Positions 16,660 to 24,370 of a stretch of 64,000 bases of DNA are shown piece by piece. The position numbers and the translations under genes are program-made. The stretch covers positions 1-64,000 of the forward strand of contig JAVHLM010000033.1 in NCBI GenBank assembly GCA_031082125.1, given 5' to 3'. The notes beneath the pieces are model-generated. The model saw only the letters and a list, made by a program, of their open reading frames with translations, ran no database searches and was not told where the DNA came from. Numbering within the stretch: the first letter of the stretch is position 1; each line of letters starts with the position of its first letter. This DNA is from Candidatus Eremiobacterota bacterium. GTDB lineage: Bacteria; Vulcanimicrobiota; CADAWZ01; Ess09-12.

Positions 16660-17580
16660 ATGTACAACAACCCGGTCTCCCTTCCCCAGATGCCCTTCCC
16701 GGGGGCCTCTCTTTCGCTCCCTGTGGCCGATGCTCTTCCCGCTCCTGAAGGCACCTCCTCCGGGTCCTGTGACCGCGCCGAGATCGGCAAAGATCCAGGA
16801 AAGGCCGGGCAGGCGGAAAAGAAGCCCATGCTCCTCCTATGCTGCGACGCCCTAGAGAAAAAGCGCCTCCTCTCCTCCCTCGTCACCGATCACACCGGGA
16901 AAGCAGACGTCGAAGGCCTTATCTCTTCCCTGTCGTGCTTCCCCCTTTCCATGATAACAGAGGCAAAAGAGCACGGCCTCATTATCCACATCCTGAAGGA
17001 CTCTCCCAAAGAGGGCGATATGAAGCCCACGGACCTCGGCTTCGGCCAGGATCTCGACAAAAACGGAAAAATCGAGGTGGGCAGGTGGATTGACCTCAAC
17101 ACGAATGGCACAGAAGATCCGGGAGAAAGGGAGGACCTCACTTCTGGAGGCTACTCCTGGAATGAGGTCATCGGGGCCTATGACACCATCAGCAACATCC
17201 TCTTCTACAAGGAGAGCGAGGTGAATTCAAAGAGCGACTTCCACAGCGCCATGATATTTCACGAGTTCTCCCACGCCGTCGATGACGCGATGAGAAACAG
17301 CGGGGAGGAAGCCGGAGAATGGTCTGGCACGGTGGATAAGAACTATGAAGCGGCCAGCGCCAATGAGTCAGGCCACGGGTTTGTTGACGGCTATGCCGCA
17401 TCAGATAAGGGCGAATACCTTGCCCAGTCAATAGCTGCCTACCTCATCGACAAGGAAATCCCTGAAGATCCCTCTAATGACCACGTGAGCTACTTTGCCC
17501 CTGATAACCTCACGAAAGGCCATCTCAAGAGGAAAGATCCCGCCATGCATGACTTTCTTGAGGAGCGTTTCAGGTCCTGA
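16660..17580 (+). CDS. Lethal-factor-like zinc metallopeptidase with EF-hand-like segment
   Basis: The 306-residue protein carries HEFSH (His201, Glu202, His205). Glu252 lies in the segment GYAASDKGEYLAQSIAAY. The spacing and the Y..S..EYLAQ pattern match the gluzincin group related to anthrax lethal factor (ATLF-like). Before it lies DLDKNGKIEVGRWIDLNTNG (about 125-145), with two Asp/Asn-rich loops that look like EF-hand or dockerin-type calcium sites. No classical signal peptide is visible; the first 60 residues are Pro/Ser-rich. The start has only a weak GAGG site. A competing frame from 16631 has a better site but no recognisable product. Substrate and export route are unknown. Confidence 0.78.
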   Translation: MYNNPVSLPQMPFPGASLSLPVADALPAPEGTSSGSCDRAEIGKDPGKAGQAEKKPMLLLCCDALEKKRLLSSLVTDHTGKADVEGLISSLSCFPLSMITEAKEHGLIIHILKDSPKEGDMKPTDLGFGQDLDKNGKIEVGRWIDLNTNGTEDPGEREDLTSGGYSWNEVIGAYDTISNILFYKESEVNSKSDFHSAMIFHEFSHAVDDAMRNSGEEAGEWSGTVDKNYEAASANESGHGFVDGYAASDKGEYLAQSIAAYLIDKEIPEDPSNDHVSYFAPDNLTKGHLKRKDPAMHDFLEERFRS

Positions 17581-17589
17581 GCTCCCCGC

Positions 17590-18162
17590 TCAGCAGGCAG
17601 CTACCATGTAATGGTCACTGCTTTCCCATATCTTTTCAGCCTTTTGAAATCCCGCACCGGTAAGAAACGATATGATTTCACCGGCCGTCAGGCGCTCGCT
17701 GCGGGGAGGGCCCTTGGATGATGGCGCATCGGGGTGCCAGTCAAGCACCGCCACCTTGCCGCCCGGCCTGGTTACGCGGCGGATTTCTGCTGCCATATCG
17801 GCGTGAGGAACGACCTCGTGAAAGATAAAGGATGCCCACACAAGGTCAACGGAGGCGTCGGGGAGGGTGATGAGGGGAAGCTCGCAGAGAAGGGGCTTCA
17901 CCTGGGGCGGAGGGTTTTGTTCCGCGAGGCTTTCCAGCATCCTGCCGCTCACATCGAGGGCCCAGACAAGGCCCGTGGAGCCTGCGGCCTCGGCAAGGTG
18001 GAAGGTCCAGAACCCTGGGCCGCATCCAAGATCAAGGAGAGCCTGGCCGGGAAGGATGCCCATTTTCAGGAGAAAGGCGGGACGGTCCCACCGGGCTTCC
18101 CTCTCCTTGTCAAGCAAATTGGCCCATTGATCCTCATGAAAACGGCGGTCGTGGCAACTCAT
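17590..18162 (-). CDS. Class I SAM-dependent methyltransferase
   Basis: The 190-residue protein starts at MSCHDRRFHEDQW; GAGGAG six bases upstream picks this over an ATG seven codons earlier. The SAM-binding motif LLDLGCGPGFWTFHLAE is at about 45-60, the acidic second motif is ALDVSGRML, and later motifs are VDLVWASFIFHEV and VTRPGGKVAVLDWHP. This is the UbiE/methyltransferase-11 type. No substrate can be assigned. It ends 9 bases from the convergent metallopeptidase gene. Confidence 0.92.
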   Translation of the reverse strand: MSCHDRRFHEDQWANLLDKEREARWDRPAFLLKMGILPGQALLDLGCGPGFWTFHLAEAAGSTGLVWALDVSGRMLESLAEQNPPPQVKPLLCELPLITLPDASVDLVWASFIFHEVVPHADMAAEIRRVTRPGGKVAVLDWHPDAPSSKGPPRSERLTAGEIISFLTGAGFQKAEKIWESSDHYMVAAC

Positions 18163-18205
18163 TTCTGCTCCTCGAAAAGTCATTTCCCCTTTTTTTAAAG
18201 ATTTC

Positions 18206-18240
18206 CTTCATCATATCTTCACATTCAGGTGTTACATTAT
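18206..18240 (+). promoter_or_regulatory. Operator/promoter with 11-bp CTTCA repeats
   Basis: CTTCA occurs at 18206 and 18217, exactly 11 bases apart. The second begins the 19-mer CTTCACATTCAGGTGTTAC (18217-18235), which runs into a -10-like CATTAT at 18235-18240. The same 19-mer, with more 11-bp repeats, precedes the exported protein gene ending at 26689. The arrangement fits an OmpR/PhoB-type activator site overlapping the -35. It points at the 29-residue ORF 36 bases downstream. Confidence 0.7.
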
Positions 18241-18275
18241 AGATGAAAGCAGGGGCACGGGAGGAGGAAAAGACG

Positions 18276-18365
18276 ATGGATAAACTGCTGGAAATGATAT
18301 GCAAAATGTTCGGGCCGCCGGAGTCGATGGATTCCTGCCCTGAAGAGTGGGACGTCATGAAGTAG
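18276..18365 (+). CDS. 29-residue small protein
   Basis: ATG at 18276 opens a 29-codon frame (MDKLLEMICKMFGPPES and twelve more residues, ending in TAG). GGAGGAGG sits 7-8 bases upstream and a regulated promoter lies just before that, so translation is likely despite the length. The peptide has an amphipathic N-terminal helix (about 1-12), two Cys (9 and 20) and an acidic C-terminal part. It has no membrane segment. I do not recognise it. A small regulatory protein, or a leader for something not visible here, is possible. Confidence 0.55.
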   Translation: MDKLLEMICKMFGPPESMDSCPEEWDVMK

Positions 18366-18383
18366 AAAAGAGCTCAAGCCTCA

Positions 18384-19001
18384 TCAGTTGAGGGCCTGGA
18401 GGGCAAGCTTCACCCACAGTGCCCTTCCCGGCTTTGCTGGAAAAAGCCTTCCCGCCTCCTTTCCTTCCCATGAGCGCATCAATTCAATGGATGAAGAAGC
18501 CTTTTCTTTCTCAGCCATAAGCAATGTGGCTAATATTCTTACCATGGCTGCGGGAAACCCGGCACGGGGCCAGAATTCATCGTGCCACACTGCAGGCCTT
18601 CCCAGGTGATCGCAGCTTGGAGGGATCATCACCTTTCCCCCATCGCTTCTCATTATAATGCCCGGTGTGAGTTCAAGTGAATGGCCAATGCCTTCGCATG
18701 TGATGCTTCTGCAGGAGTAAAGGTACGTCGAACGCCCGTCAGGTGCAGTGACAGAGGGAGTCCTTGGAATACCTTCCAGTGAGCCATCACGGAGAAGTGA
18801 TGCAAGCTGCCCGCAGGCCCGGGCATCAACTTCCAGGGCAAGCATGTTAAAGGCCCTCCCTGTGCGGATATAAAGCACATCGAAGCCTTTCACGGAAGGT
18901 ACCGCAGATACTCCTGAGCTCCCGGGGTTCTCATCATAAGGGCCCACGTAAGCAGAAAGTCCTCTCTCACTATATACAGGGATGTAGTCTTGAAGAAACA
19001 C
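18384..19001 (-). CDS. Degenerate primase-polymerase-like protein
   Basis: The 205-residue protein starts at GTG. It follows the order of the archaeo-eukaryotic primase (Prim-Pol) N-terminal domain: VLYIRTGRAFNMLALEVDARACGQLASLL (normally a D-x-D metal site, here E-V-D), then IPRTPSVTAPDGRSTYLY (normally T-x-GG-x-H), then LTPGIIMRSDGGKVMIPPSCDHLGRPAVW (the GVDIRGxGGYVVxPPS region). The His of the GGxH motif is missing. The match is by pattern only and catalysis is doubtful. No helicase domain or replicon gene is nearby. It is the second gene of a two-gene unit. Confidence 0.6.
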   Translation of the reverse strand: MFLQDYIPVYSERGLSAYVGPYDENPGSSGVSAVPSVKGFDVLYIRTGRAFNMLALEVDARACGQLASLLRDGSLEGIPRTPSVTAPDGRSTYLYSCRSITCEGIGHSLELTPGIIMRSDGGKVMIPPSCDHLGRPAVWHDEFWPRAGFPAAMVRILATLLMAEKEKASSSIELMRSWEGKEAGRLFPAKPGRALWVKLALQALN

Positions 19002-19011
19002 AGGTCACCGC

Positions 19012-19599
19012 CTATTCCTCAGGATGTTTGAAAAGCGAGGCATTGTCCTGGACCGACGACACCACAATGGCATTTCCCTCAAGAAACTCCCTCGCTTCCG
19101 CGCAGGGGGAAAAAGTTCCTAGGGGGAGGCCAAGAGCTTCAAAGAGCTTCCCCATTCTCCTCATTGTCTTGAGAGATGGAGAGCCGCACCGGACTTCCAC
19201 GACGAAGGTGGCTATCCTGGAGATGGATGGCACCCCGCGCCAGTGCTCCTCCTGGCATCCCGAGATTTTGACTCCCTTTATGGGACAGAGGAACAAGGAG
19301 CGCAGCGTCGTTGAAATCTTCTCGCAGTGAAAGGGAAATTCCACAGGCAGGCAGTTGAGCACGAGGCCGCTCCTCCCATAGAGTCTTGCAAGGGTCTTCG
19401 CTTCCGCAGCACTCAGGAACTCGTCAAGGAAAAGCCAAACCATGGCACGCCTGTCGATGGAGAGGGCATCATATCCCAGAATGGCTCTGCCATATGGCAA
19501 GGGTGGCACGACCCGCCCCGAAAGAGTAACCCAGTGAAAAAAGTATTGCAGAGGTCCCTCGATGACATAGAAGGCGCGATAAAGTTCCAGCCTGCTCAC
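19012..19599 (-). CDS. Protein of unknown function upstream of the Prim-Pol-like gene
   Basis: The 195 residues give no match I recognise. The protein is soluble, with an aromatic-rich N-terminus (ELYRAFYVIEGPLQYFFHWVTL), a middle part FLDEFLSAAEAKTLARLYG, and conserved-looking Cys at VLNCLPVEFPFHCEKI and ISGCQEE. Its first residues resemble a small substrate-like or replication-accessory protein, but no function is claimed. It ends 10 bases before the Prim-Pol-like gene, so the two probably work together. GGTTG with AGGAGG-like sequence precedes the ATG. Confidence 0.6.
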   Translation of the reverse strand: MSRLELYRAFYVIEGPLQYFFHWVTLSGRVVPPLPYGRAILGYDALSIDRRAMVWLFLDEFLSAAEAKTLARLYGRSGLVLNCLPVEFPFHCEKISTTLRSLFLCPIKGVKISGCQEEHWRGVPSISRIATFVVEVRCGSPSLKTMRRMGKLFEALGLPLGTFSPCAEAREFLEGNAIVVSSVQDNASLFKHPEE

Positions 19600-20067
19600 G
19601 ACAACCTCCTTCTCTTCAGCCTGCCCGGCCGCTCTCTTCCTCTCATATCACGTGCCCGGGAAGGCAGATTTTGCACTGCCACCTGATAGCCTTTTGAGAA
19701 CCCCGCCCCGGTTGCCCCATTTATGCCGACATGACGATTATCCGCCACTTCCTGGATATCTTTCCTGATTTGATAGTACTACACTCCACTGACACATGAG
19801 TGTCAGTGACACGAAGTGAAGATGAGAAAATCCTCTCTATCACGCCGATTTTCAGTGGTATACCGGAGTGCATATGTATCCTTTTTGCACCATACTGCCT
19901 CCTGTTTCCCTATCCTGCAACGTTTTATATACTTACATGTCATCTTATGCTTCCAGCGACAGCGCAGCCGGGAAACAGCTGCATCCTGTGCCACTCAATT
20001 GATGGCCCTCCTGCCGGGAGGATATTGCCTCCGAGGAGGTAAATAGAGTGGAAATAAGGGGGGCACC
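19600..20067. other. Divergent intergenic region with a palindrome
   Basis: These 468 bases separate the two-gene minus unit from the kinase gene. They hold a 9-bp-arm palindrome at 19787-19808 and AT-rich stretches around 19910-19950. A weak TATACT box is visible near 19930. No credible gene is seen. Confidence 0.5.
19787..19808. repeat. Palindrome with motif CATGAGTGTCA
   Basis: CACTGACAC and GTGTCAGTG form perfect 9-bp arms around ATGA. The eleven-mer CATGAGTGTCA inside it (19795-19805) also occurs twice in tandem at 51540-51561, upstream of the nuclease gene. This is a probable protein-binding site. Confidence 0.55.
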
Positions 20068-21522
20068 ATGCAGGTCGGCGATACCTTGAACAACCTCTAC
20101 AAAGTAGAGAAAATCATTGGCATTGGCGCCTATGGTAAAGTGTACCTCGCCGAAGATCTCAGCTCACCGGAAAAAAAGGTGGCCATCAAGGAGATAATGG
20201 AGTGTGAGCTCTCGCCTGATGAGAGAAAAGACGCCGTGGAGTTATTCTGGCGGGAGGTGCAGATCCTCAAGGGCCTCCATCATGAGGGGCTCCCCATGGT
20301 CTATGATGCCTTATCATTACCAGATGCCACCTCTGGCGATGAATGCCACTACCTCATCATGGAATACATTGACGGCGAAACCCTCGAAGCCATCCAGAAA
20401 AGGAAAAACAAGCCATTCATATGCCGGGAGGTGACGGACTGGGCTCTCCAGCTCGCGGAAATACTGGAATACCTCCATTCCCGGAAACCTGATCCCCTCA
20501 TTTTCAGGGACCTCAAGCCCTCGAACATCATGCTTGACAAGACAGGCAGAATAAGGCTCATTGACTTTGGCATCGCGCGGTTCTTTGCCCCAGGGAAGCT
20601 CAAGGATACCTATGCGATGGGGACACCGGGCTATTCCCCGCCCGAGCAGTACGGCTCCGGACAGTCCGACAGCCGGAGCGACGTTTACTCCTATGGCGTG
20701 ACCCTTTACCGCCTTCTCTGCGACAAGGACCCCCTGCAGTTCACCTTCAAGCTTCCTCCCCTCGGGGCCCTCGCTCCCGAAGCGCCGCCATGGCTCGAAT
20801 ACATCGTGATGAAATGTGTTGCGGTGAACCCCGGTGACCGCTTCCAGACCTTCGCCGAGATTGCGGACCTTCTGAGGGAAGGCAGTACGGCGGTTTCCGG
20901 AGCCTCACCGGCAGGGACGGGAGCGCAGAAGCGGAGCATTGTTTCAATACTCATCGCCCCTGCCACGGGGCCGCAGCGATTATTCGTATGCATTGCCCTG
21001 CTTGTGCTCTCGGCAGGGGTTGCGAGGCTCGCTTTCTTTCTTGGCGAGAAGCAGAAGGGCGGCGAATGCCTTTTTTATCTCATAGGATTGGCATTGATCC
21101 TATGCTTCCTGTGGCACCTGGGGCATGTGGCGGGGTGCCGGATGACTCTCTTCGAGACGGTGCTGGGGCTCTTCATGCTTGCCTTCCTGGCCGCCATATT
21201 AGTGCCTGGAAACCTGCGGGCCGGTGCGCAGGGCAGGCTTACTCAATGCAAGGTGAACCTGAAAAATATCGGCACTGCCTTGGAGCTCTATTCCACGCAT
21301 AACCAGGGAAGGTATCCTTCCTCGCTGGAAAAGGTGGTGCCTTCATATCTCGAGAGCATACCCACCTGCCCCGAAGCCCGCAAATCCACCTACTCTTACA
21401 TGGTCACCGTTATCCCTGACAGCTATACAGTTTACTGCGATGGTGAGTATCATACCGGCGTGATGGGCCCGTCGAAGGCGAATTACCCCCAGTATGACGC
21501 CGTGCAGGGCCTTATTGATTAG
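20068..21522 (+). CDS. Ser/Thr kinase with membrane domain and pseudopilin-like C-terminus
   Basis: The 484-residue protein has a kinase domain at about 10-270: GIGAYGKVYLAED, K41, FRDLKPSN (D148, N153), DFG 167-169, GTPGYSPPEQYG. Phe replaces the His of HRD. Four hydrophobic segments (about 303-381) follow. The C-terminal module (392-484) reads TQCKVNLKNIGTALELYSTH, RYPSSLEKVVPSYLESIPTCP, Tyr-rich strands ending YCDGEYH, then NYPQYDAVQGL. It matches the kinase at 13177 and the lipoprotein at 4190. AAGGGGGG before the ATG supports the start. The gene stands alone between long intergenic regions, so unlike the first two kinases it is probably regulated separately. Confidence 0.94.
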   Translation: MQVGDTLNNLYKVEKIIGIGAYGKVYLAEDLSSPEKKVAIKEIMECELSPDERKDAVELFWREVQILKGLHHEGLPMVYDALSLPDATSGDECHYLIMEYIDGETLEAIQKRKNKPFICREVTDWALQLAEILEYLHSRKPDPLIFRDLKPSNIMLDKTGRIRLIDFGIARFFAPGKLKDTYAMGTPGYSPPEQYGSGQSDSRSDVYSYGVTLYRLLCDKDPLQFTFKLPPLGALAPEAPPWLEYIVMKCVAVNPGDRFQTFAEIADLLREGSTAVSGASPAGTGAQKRSIVSILIAPATGPQRLFVCIALLVLSAGVARLAFFLGEKQKGGECLFYLIGLALILCFLWHLGHVAGCRMTLFETVLGLFMLAFLAAILVPGNLRAGAQGRLTQCKVNLKNIGTALELYSTHNQGRYPSSLEKVVPSYLESIPTCPEARKSTYSYMVTVIPDSYTVYCDGEYHTGVMGPSKANYPQYDAVQGLID

Positions 21523-21900
21523 TCCCACAGGCACAGCATAATGCCTTACCTTATTCCCTCCAAGAGAATACGATCATATCGGGTCATAATAAAATCCTTT
21601 GGACACTGCATTAAGGAGGGGCCGGCAGGGCCCGGTTTCGCATGGCATGGAATTTCTGCACACCTCTGAATAAGCCCTTCCAGCCCTTTTCCATGAATGA
21701 TTCATACTGCAAAATTTTTCCTACGCCTTTCTCTTGCCCGCCTCCTTTGCCCTGCGGTAAGATGTCATTCTGCCCCGCTGGATTGCTTTATATGGCCTTT
21801 TTGCCGAAAAATCGCAAAAACCACCATCCAGGGGTTTGAGCACCAGTTTTTCGACAGCGTTCTATCCTTATTACTATAACGTTTTTTGATGCTATGCTCT
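21523..21900. other. Intergenic region upstream of the HNH gene
   Basis: Nothing clearly coding is visible here. A short GGGCC/GGCCC hairpin near 21623-21637 could be a weak terminator for the kinase gene. The base composition turns AT-rich after 21830, leading into the promoter of the next gene. Confidence 0.4.
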
Positions 21901-21929
21901 TTGAAATTCTGCTTAATTTGAGGTATAAT
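21901..21929 (+). promoter_or_regulatory. Sigma-70-type promoter
   Basis: TTGAAA (21901-21906) and TATAAT (21924-21929) are separated by 17 bases, an ideal arrangement. It lies 55 bases before the HNH gene start, which has AAAGGAGG. Confidence 0.8.
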
Positions 21930-21983
21930 ATATTTATAGATACATATGTTTCCATTTAAAAATATAATGAAAGGAGGATTATT

Positions 21984-24284
21984 GTGAATACTCTGGCTGG
22001 CGCTCACCTCATGGACGCCCCTCACCGGGAGGCTGCTCAGGCCACCCAGGTCGGGTTTGCTTCTCCCGCGGTGATCCGCGAGTATCCCGGCTACGAAGCC
22101 ACCATGGAGGGCGGGCAGGTCTTCAAGGTTTGCCCCGGCCTCCCGCTGGTCACGTACGGCGCCGACGAGGTGCTCTCGCGCTCCAACTGCCGGCACATAT
22201 TCCGCGATCTAGCCGGGGAGGTCCTGGACTGGAACCTCTGGTGCCTCTCACAGGCCGGAGTAAAGCTCGATCTTCTCATCGGAGAGGCTCTTCTCTCCCT
22301 CAACGTGAAGCTCGAAAAGCTCGGCTACGTGAGGGTTTCCGATTTTGTGCGTGAGGAGCTGGGGATCTCGTCCAGGAGCGGCTTTGAGCTGATGCGGAAT
22401 GCGAAGGCCCTTCAGGAGCTCCCCCTCTTCAGGGAGGCTCTTGAAAAGGGGCTTCTGCGCAAGAGCGCGCTGCGATATCTCTTCCAGGTCGTGACGCCCG
22501 AGACCGAGGCGGAGTGGCTCCCAAAAGCCATGCAGTGCACCATAAGACAAATTGAAGAGGAGGTGAAGCGTTTTAAAGACGGGGAGGCCGGCACCAATTC
22601 CTTGGTCGCCGGGGATGACGACGAGGAGGACACAGGGAGCCTCGCGGTAAGCGCGCGGGTTCCTTTTTCCCTTGCCGCCAAGTGGGACCGGGCGCTGGAA
22701 GTGTTCCGCAGGATGGAGGAGGCGGATCTCCCTTCAGAGAGCTTCGTGGAGGCCCTTCTTGCGGAGTTCGCCGCTTCGTCGCCGCTCGAGGGTCTCGGGG
22801 CACAGTGTATAGGGAGCCTGGGCGCAGCTCTCTGCCACCCCACGGGGACAGCAGGCAGCGATGCAATCGATGCTCCCGGCACCATCGGGACAGAGAAGCA
22901 GGAGCTTCAGCGCCATTCCGGCATCGAGGAAAAAGCCCTTCTCGTGAGCGTCATGGCGAGGGCCCTGGCCTCACTCGATGACGATACCTGCCACTTTGGC
23001 GAGAAGGACAAGGAGCTTGCCCGCCAGGTCCACAAGGATCTTGAAGAGGTGTCGCACCTCTGGGATTACCTCCCCTGGAAGCCCGTCACGGTGGAGCTTC
23101 CTTCTGAGTTTCAGGCTCCCGGCGCCTCTTCGCCTTCTCCCGCCGATCCTTTCGAAACGGTCGCACGGCTTCGGAAGATGGCTTCGTTGCGCCACTCCCT
23201 CTCTTTCTACCAGGGGAGGCTCCTTCGCACTCTCAACAATTTCGGCCTCTACAAGGACATGCTCTTCCTCTCCCTGGGGCATTACACCAGGGAGCGCCTG
23301 GGAATGTCCCGCAGCGCCGCTTATTCCCTAATCTCATTAGAAAGGAGTTATCTGGAATATCCTGATATGCTGGACCTCGTGCAGGAGGGGAAGCTCAGCC
23401 CCGAGCAGGCGCGTCACCTTGCCAGGGTCTTCAATGAAGGGACCCGCGTCAAGGGGGCGTGGCTCTCCTACGCCCAGGAGGTTCCTGTGGCCACCCTGAT
23501 GCAAGCTGTCGAGGGGTTCCTGCGCTTCGCGAAGAGGGCGGTCCACAAAAAGTGGGACATCGCGCCCGAGGCCTTCGAGGTAGCCGTCACAGGGAGGTCC
23601 GTCAAGAGGATTTCCCCTGCACTCTCTAATGTCACGGAACCCAGTGGGGATAAGGGTTTGGACGCTCCAGTCCAGATGTGTACACACGAGCCTGGAACCC
23701 CCTCCCAGGACGGGACCTTCCCCGTCATCTGGAAGGTCACCTGCGGTGGTGACCACCCTGAGCTCCCCGAGATTCTGTCGATCCTCTCGGGAGAGACCCC
23801 GAAAGAAGGGACCTTCGTATCAAACCCTCCGGACAGGGGTGACCTTATCCGCTTCTTTTTGAAACGGGACCTCATCACCCTCTGGAACCACGCCGTGAGG
23901 CTCTGGCAGGCTGCCAGGAGCACTCAGCTCCCCAAGGAGGCCCCCGGCTCTGCGGCACCAGATTCGTCGCTCCTTGCCCTTTTCCTGGAAGCCCTCCTCG
24001 ACACCTTCCTCGCCGCCTGGGACCACCCCGAAAAAAGAGACCTTCACAGCCGCGTCCTTGCCCGGGACCACTACCAGTGCCAGGCCCCCGGCTGCCGGTG
24101 CCGGCGCAACCTCCATGCCCACCACATCAGGTACCGCTCCCACGGCGGCCCCACAACCGAAGCGAATCTCATCACCCTCTGCATGGCCCACCATCTGCGG
24201 TGCCTCCACGAGGGCCATCTCATCATCAGAGGCAGGGCGCCTCACGGCCTCACCTTCATCTTCAATCCCTCCAGAAGGGACTGA
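21984..24284 (+). CDS. Large HNH endonuclease-domain protein
   Basis: The protein has 766 residues from a GTG start with AAAGGAGG seven bases upstream. The long N-terminal part is helical and contains two similar blocks (LEKLGYVRVSDFVREELGISSRSGFELM at about 108-135, and LYKDMLFLSLGHYTRERLGMSRSAAYSL later). Both look like helix-turn-helix or DUF222-like repeats. The C-terminal HNH domain (about 675-760) has the zinc pair CQAPGC, HAHHIRYRSHGG and NLITLCMAHH, all intact. Such proteins are common as multi-copy genes in some bacteria, often of uncertain role (possibly mobile or self-protecting). A decayed copy of its C-terminus lies at 49.8 kb. Confidence 0.85.
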   Translation: MNTLAGAHLMDAPHREAAQATQVGFASPAVIREYPGYEATMEGGQVFKVCPGLPLVTYGADEVLSRSNCRHIFRDLAGEVLDWNLWCLSQAGVKLDLLIGEALLSLNVKLEKLGYVRVSDFVREELGISSRSGFELMRNAKALQELPLFREALEKGLLRKSALRYLFQVVTPETEAEWLPKAMQCTIRQIEEEVKRFKDGEAGTNSLVAGDDDEEDTGSLAVSARVPFSLAAKWDRALEVFRRMEEADLPSESFVEALLAEFAASSPLEGLGAQCIGSLGAALCHPTGTAGSDAIDAPGTIGTEKQELQRHSGIEEKALLVSVMARALASLDDDTCHFGEKDKELARQVHKDLEEVSHLWDYLPWKPVTVELPSEFQAPGASSPSPADPFETVARLRKMASLRHSLSFYQGRLLRTLNNFGLYKDMLFLSLGHYTRERLGMSRSAAYSLISLERSYLEYPDMLDLVQEGKLSPEQARHLARVFNEGTRVKGAWLSYAQEVPVATLMQAVEGFLRFAKRAVHKKWDIAPEAFEVAVTGRSVKRISPALSNVTEPSGDKGLDAPVQMCTHEPGTPSQDGTFPVIWKVTCGGDHPELPEILSILSGETPKEGTFVSNPPDRGDLIRFFLKRDLITLWNHAVRLWQAARSTQLPKEAPGSAAPDSSLLALFLEALLDTFLAAWDHPEKRDLHSRVLARDHYQCQAPGCRCRRNLHAHHIRYRSHGGPTTEANLITLCMAHHLRCLHEGHLIIRGRAPHGLTFIFNPSRRD

Positions 24285-24317
24285 GATCGTTTCGCCTTGG
24301 ACCGGGTAAAAAGAAAA

Positions 24318-24346
24318 GGGCCTCTGCGTTCCTGCCGCAGAAGCCC
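24318..24346 (-). terminator. Rho-independent terminator of the IPT-domain lipoprotein gene
   Basis: GGGCTTCTGCG and CGCAGAGGCCC (minus strand) form an 11-bp stem with one mismatch and a seven-base loop, followed by TTTTCTTTTT. It lies 25 bases past the minus-strand stop and may also serve the convergent HNH gene. Confidence 0.8.
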
Positions 24347-24370
24347 GGCACATGTATTTACCTGTTGAAG

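Noticed and set aside
16631-16855. Alternative frame with a better ribosome binding site before the metallopeptidase
   Set aside because: The product is Pro/Arg-rich with no domain and overlaps the metallopeptidase frame; the HEFSH protein is clearly the real one. A leader role is possible but unsupported.
21642-21839. 65-codon open frame upstream of the HNH gene
   Set aside because: The nearest AAGGAGG is too far upstream and the product has no known pattern.
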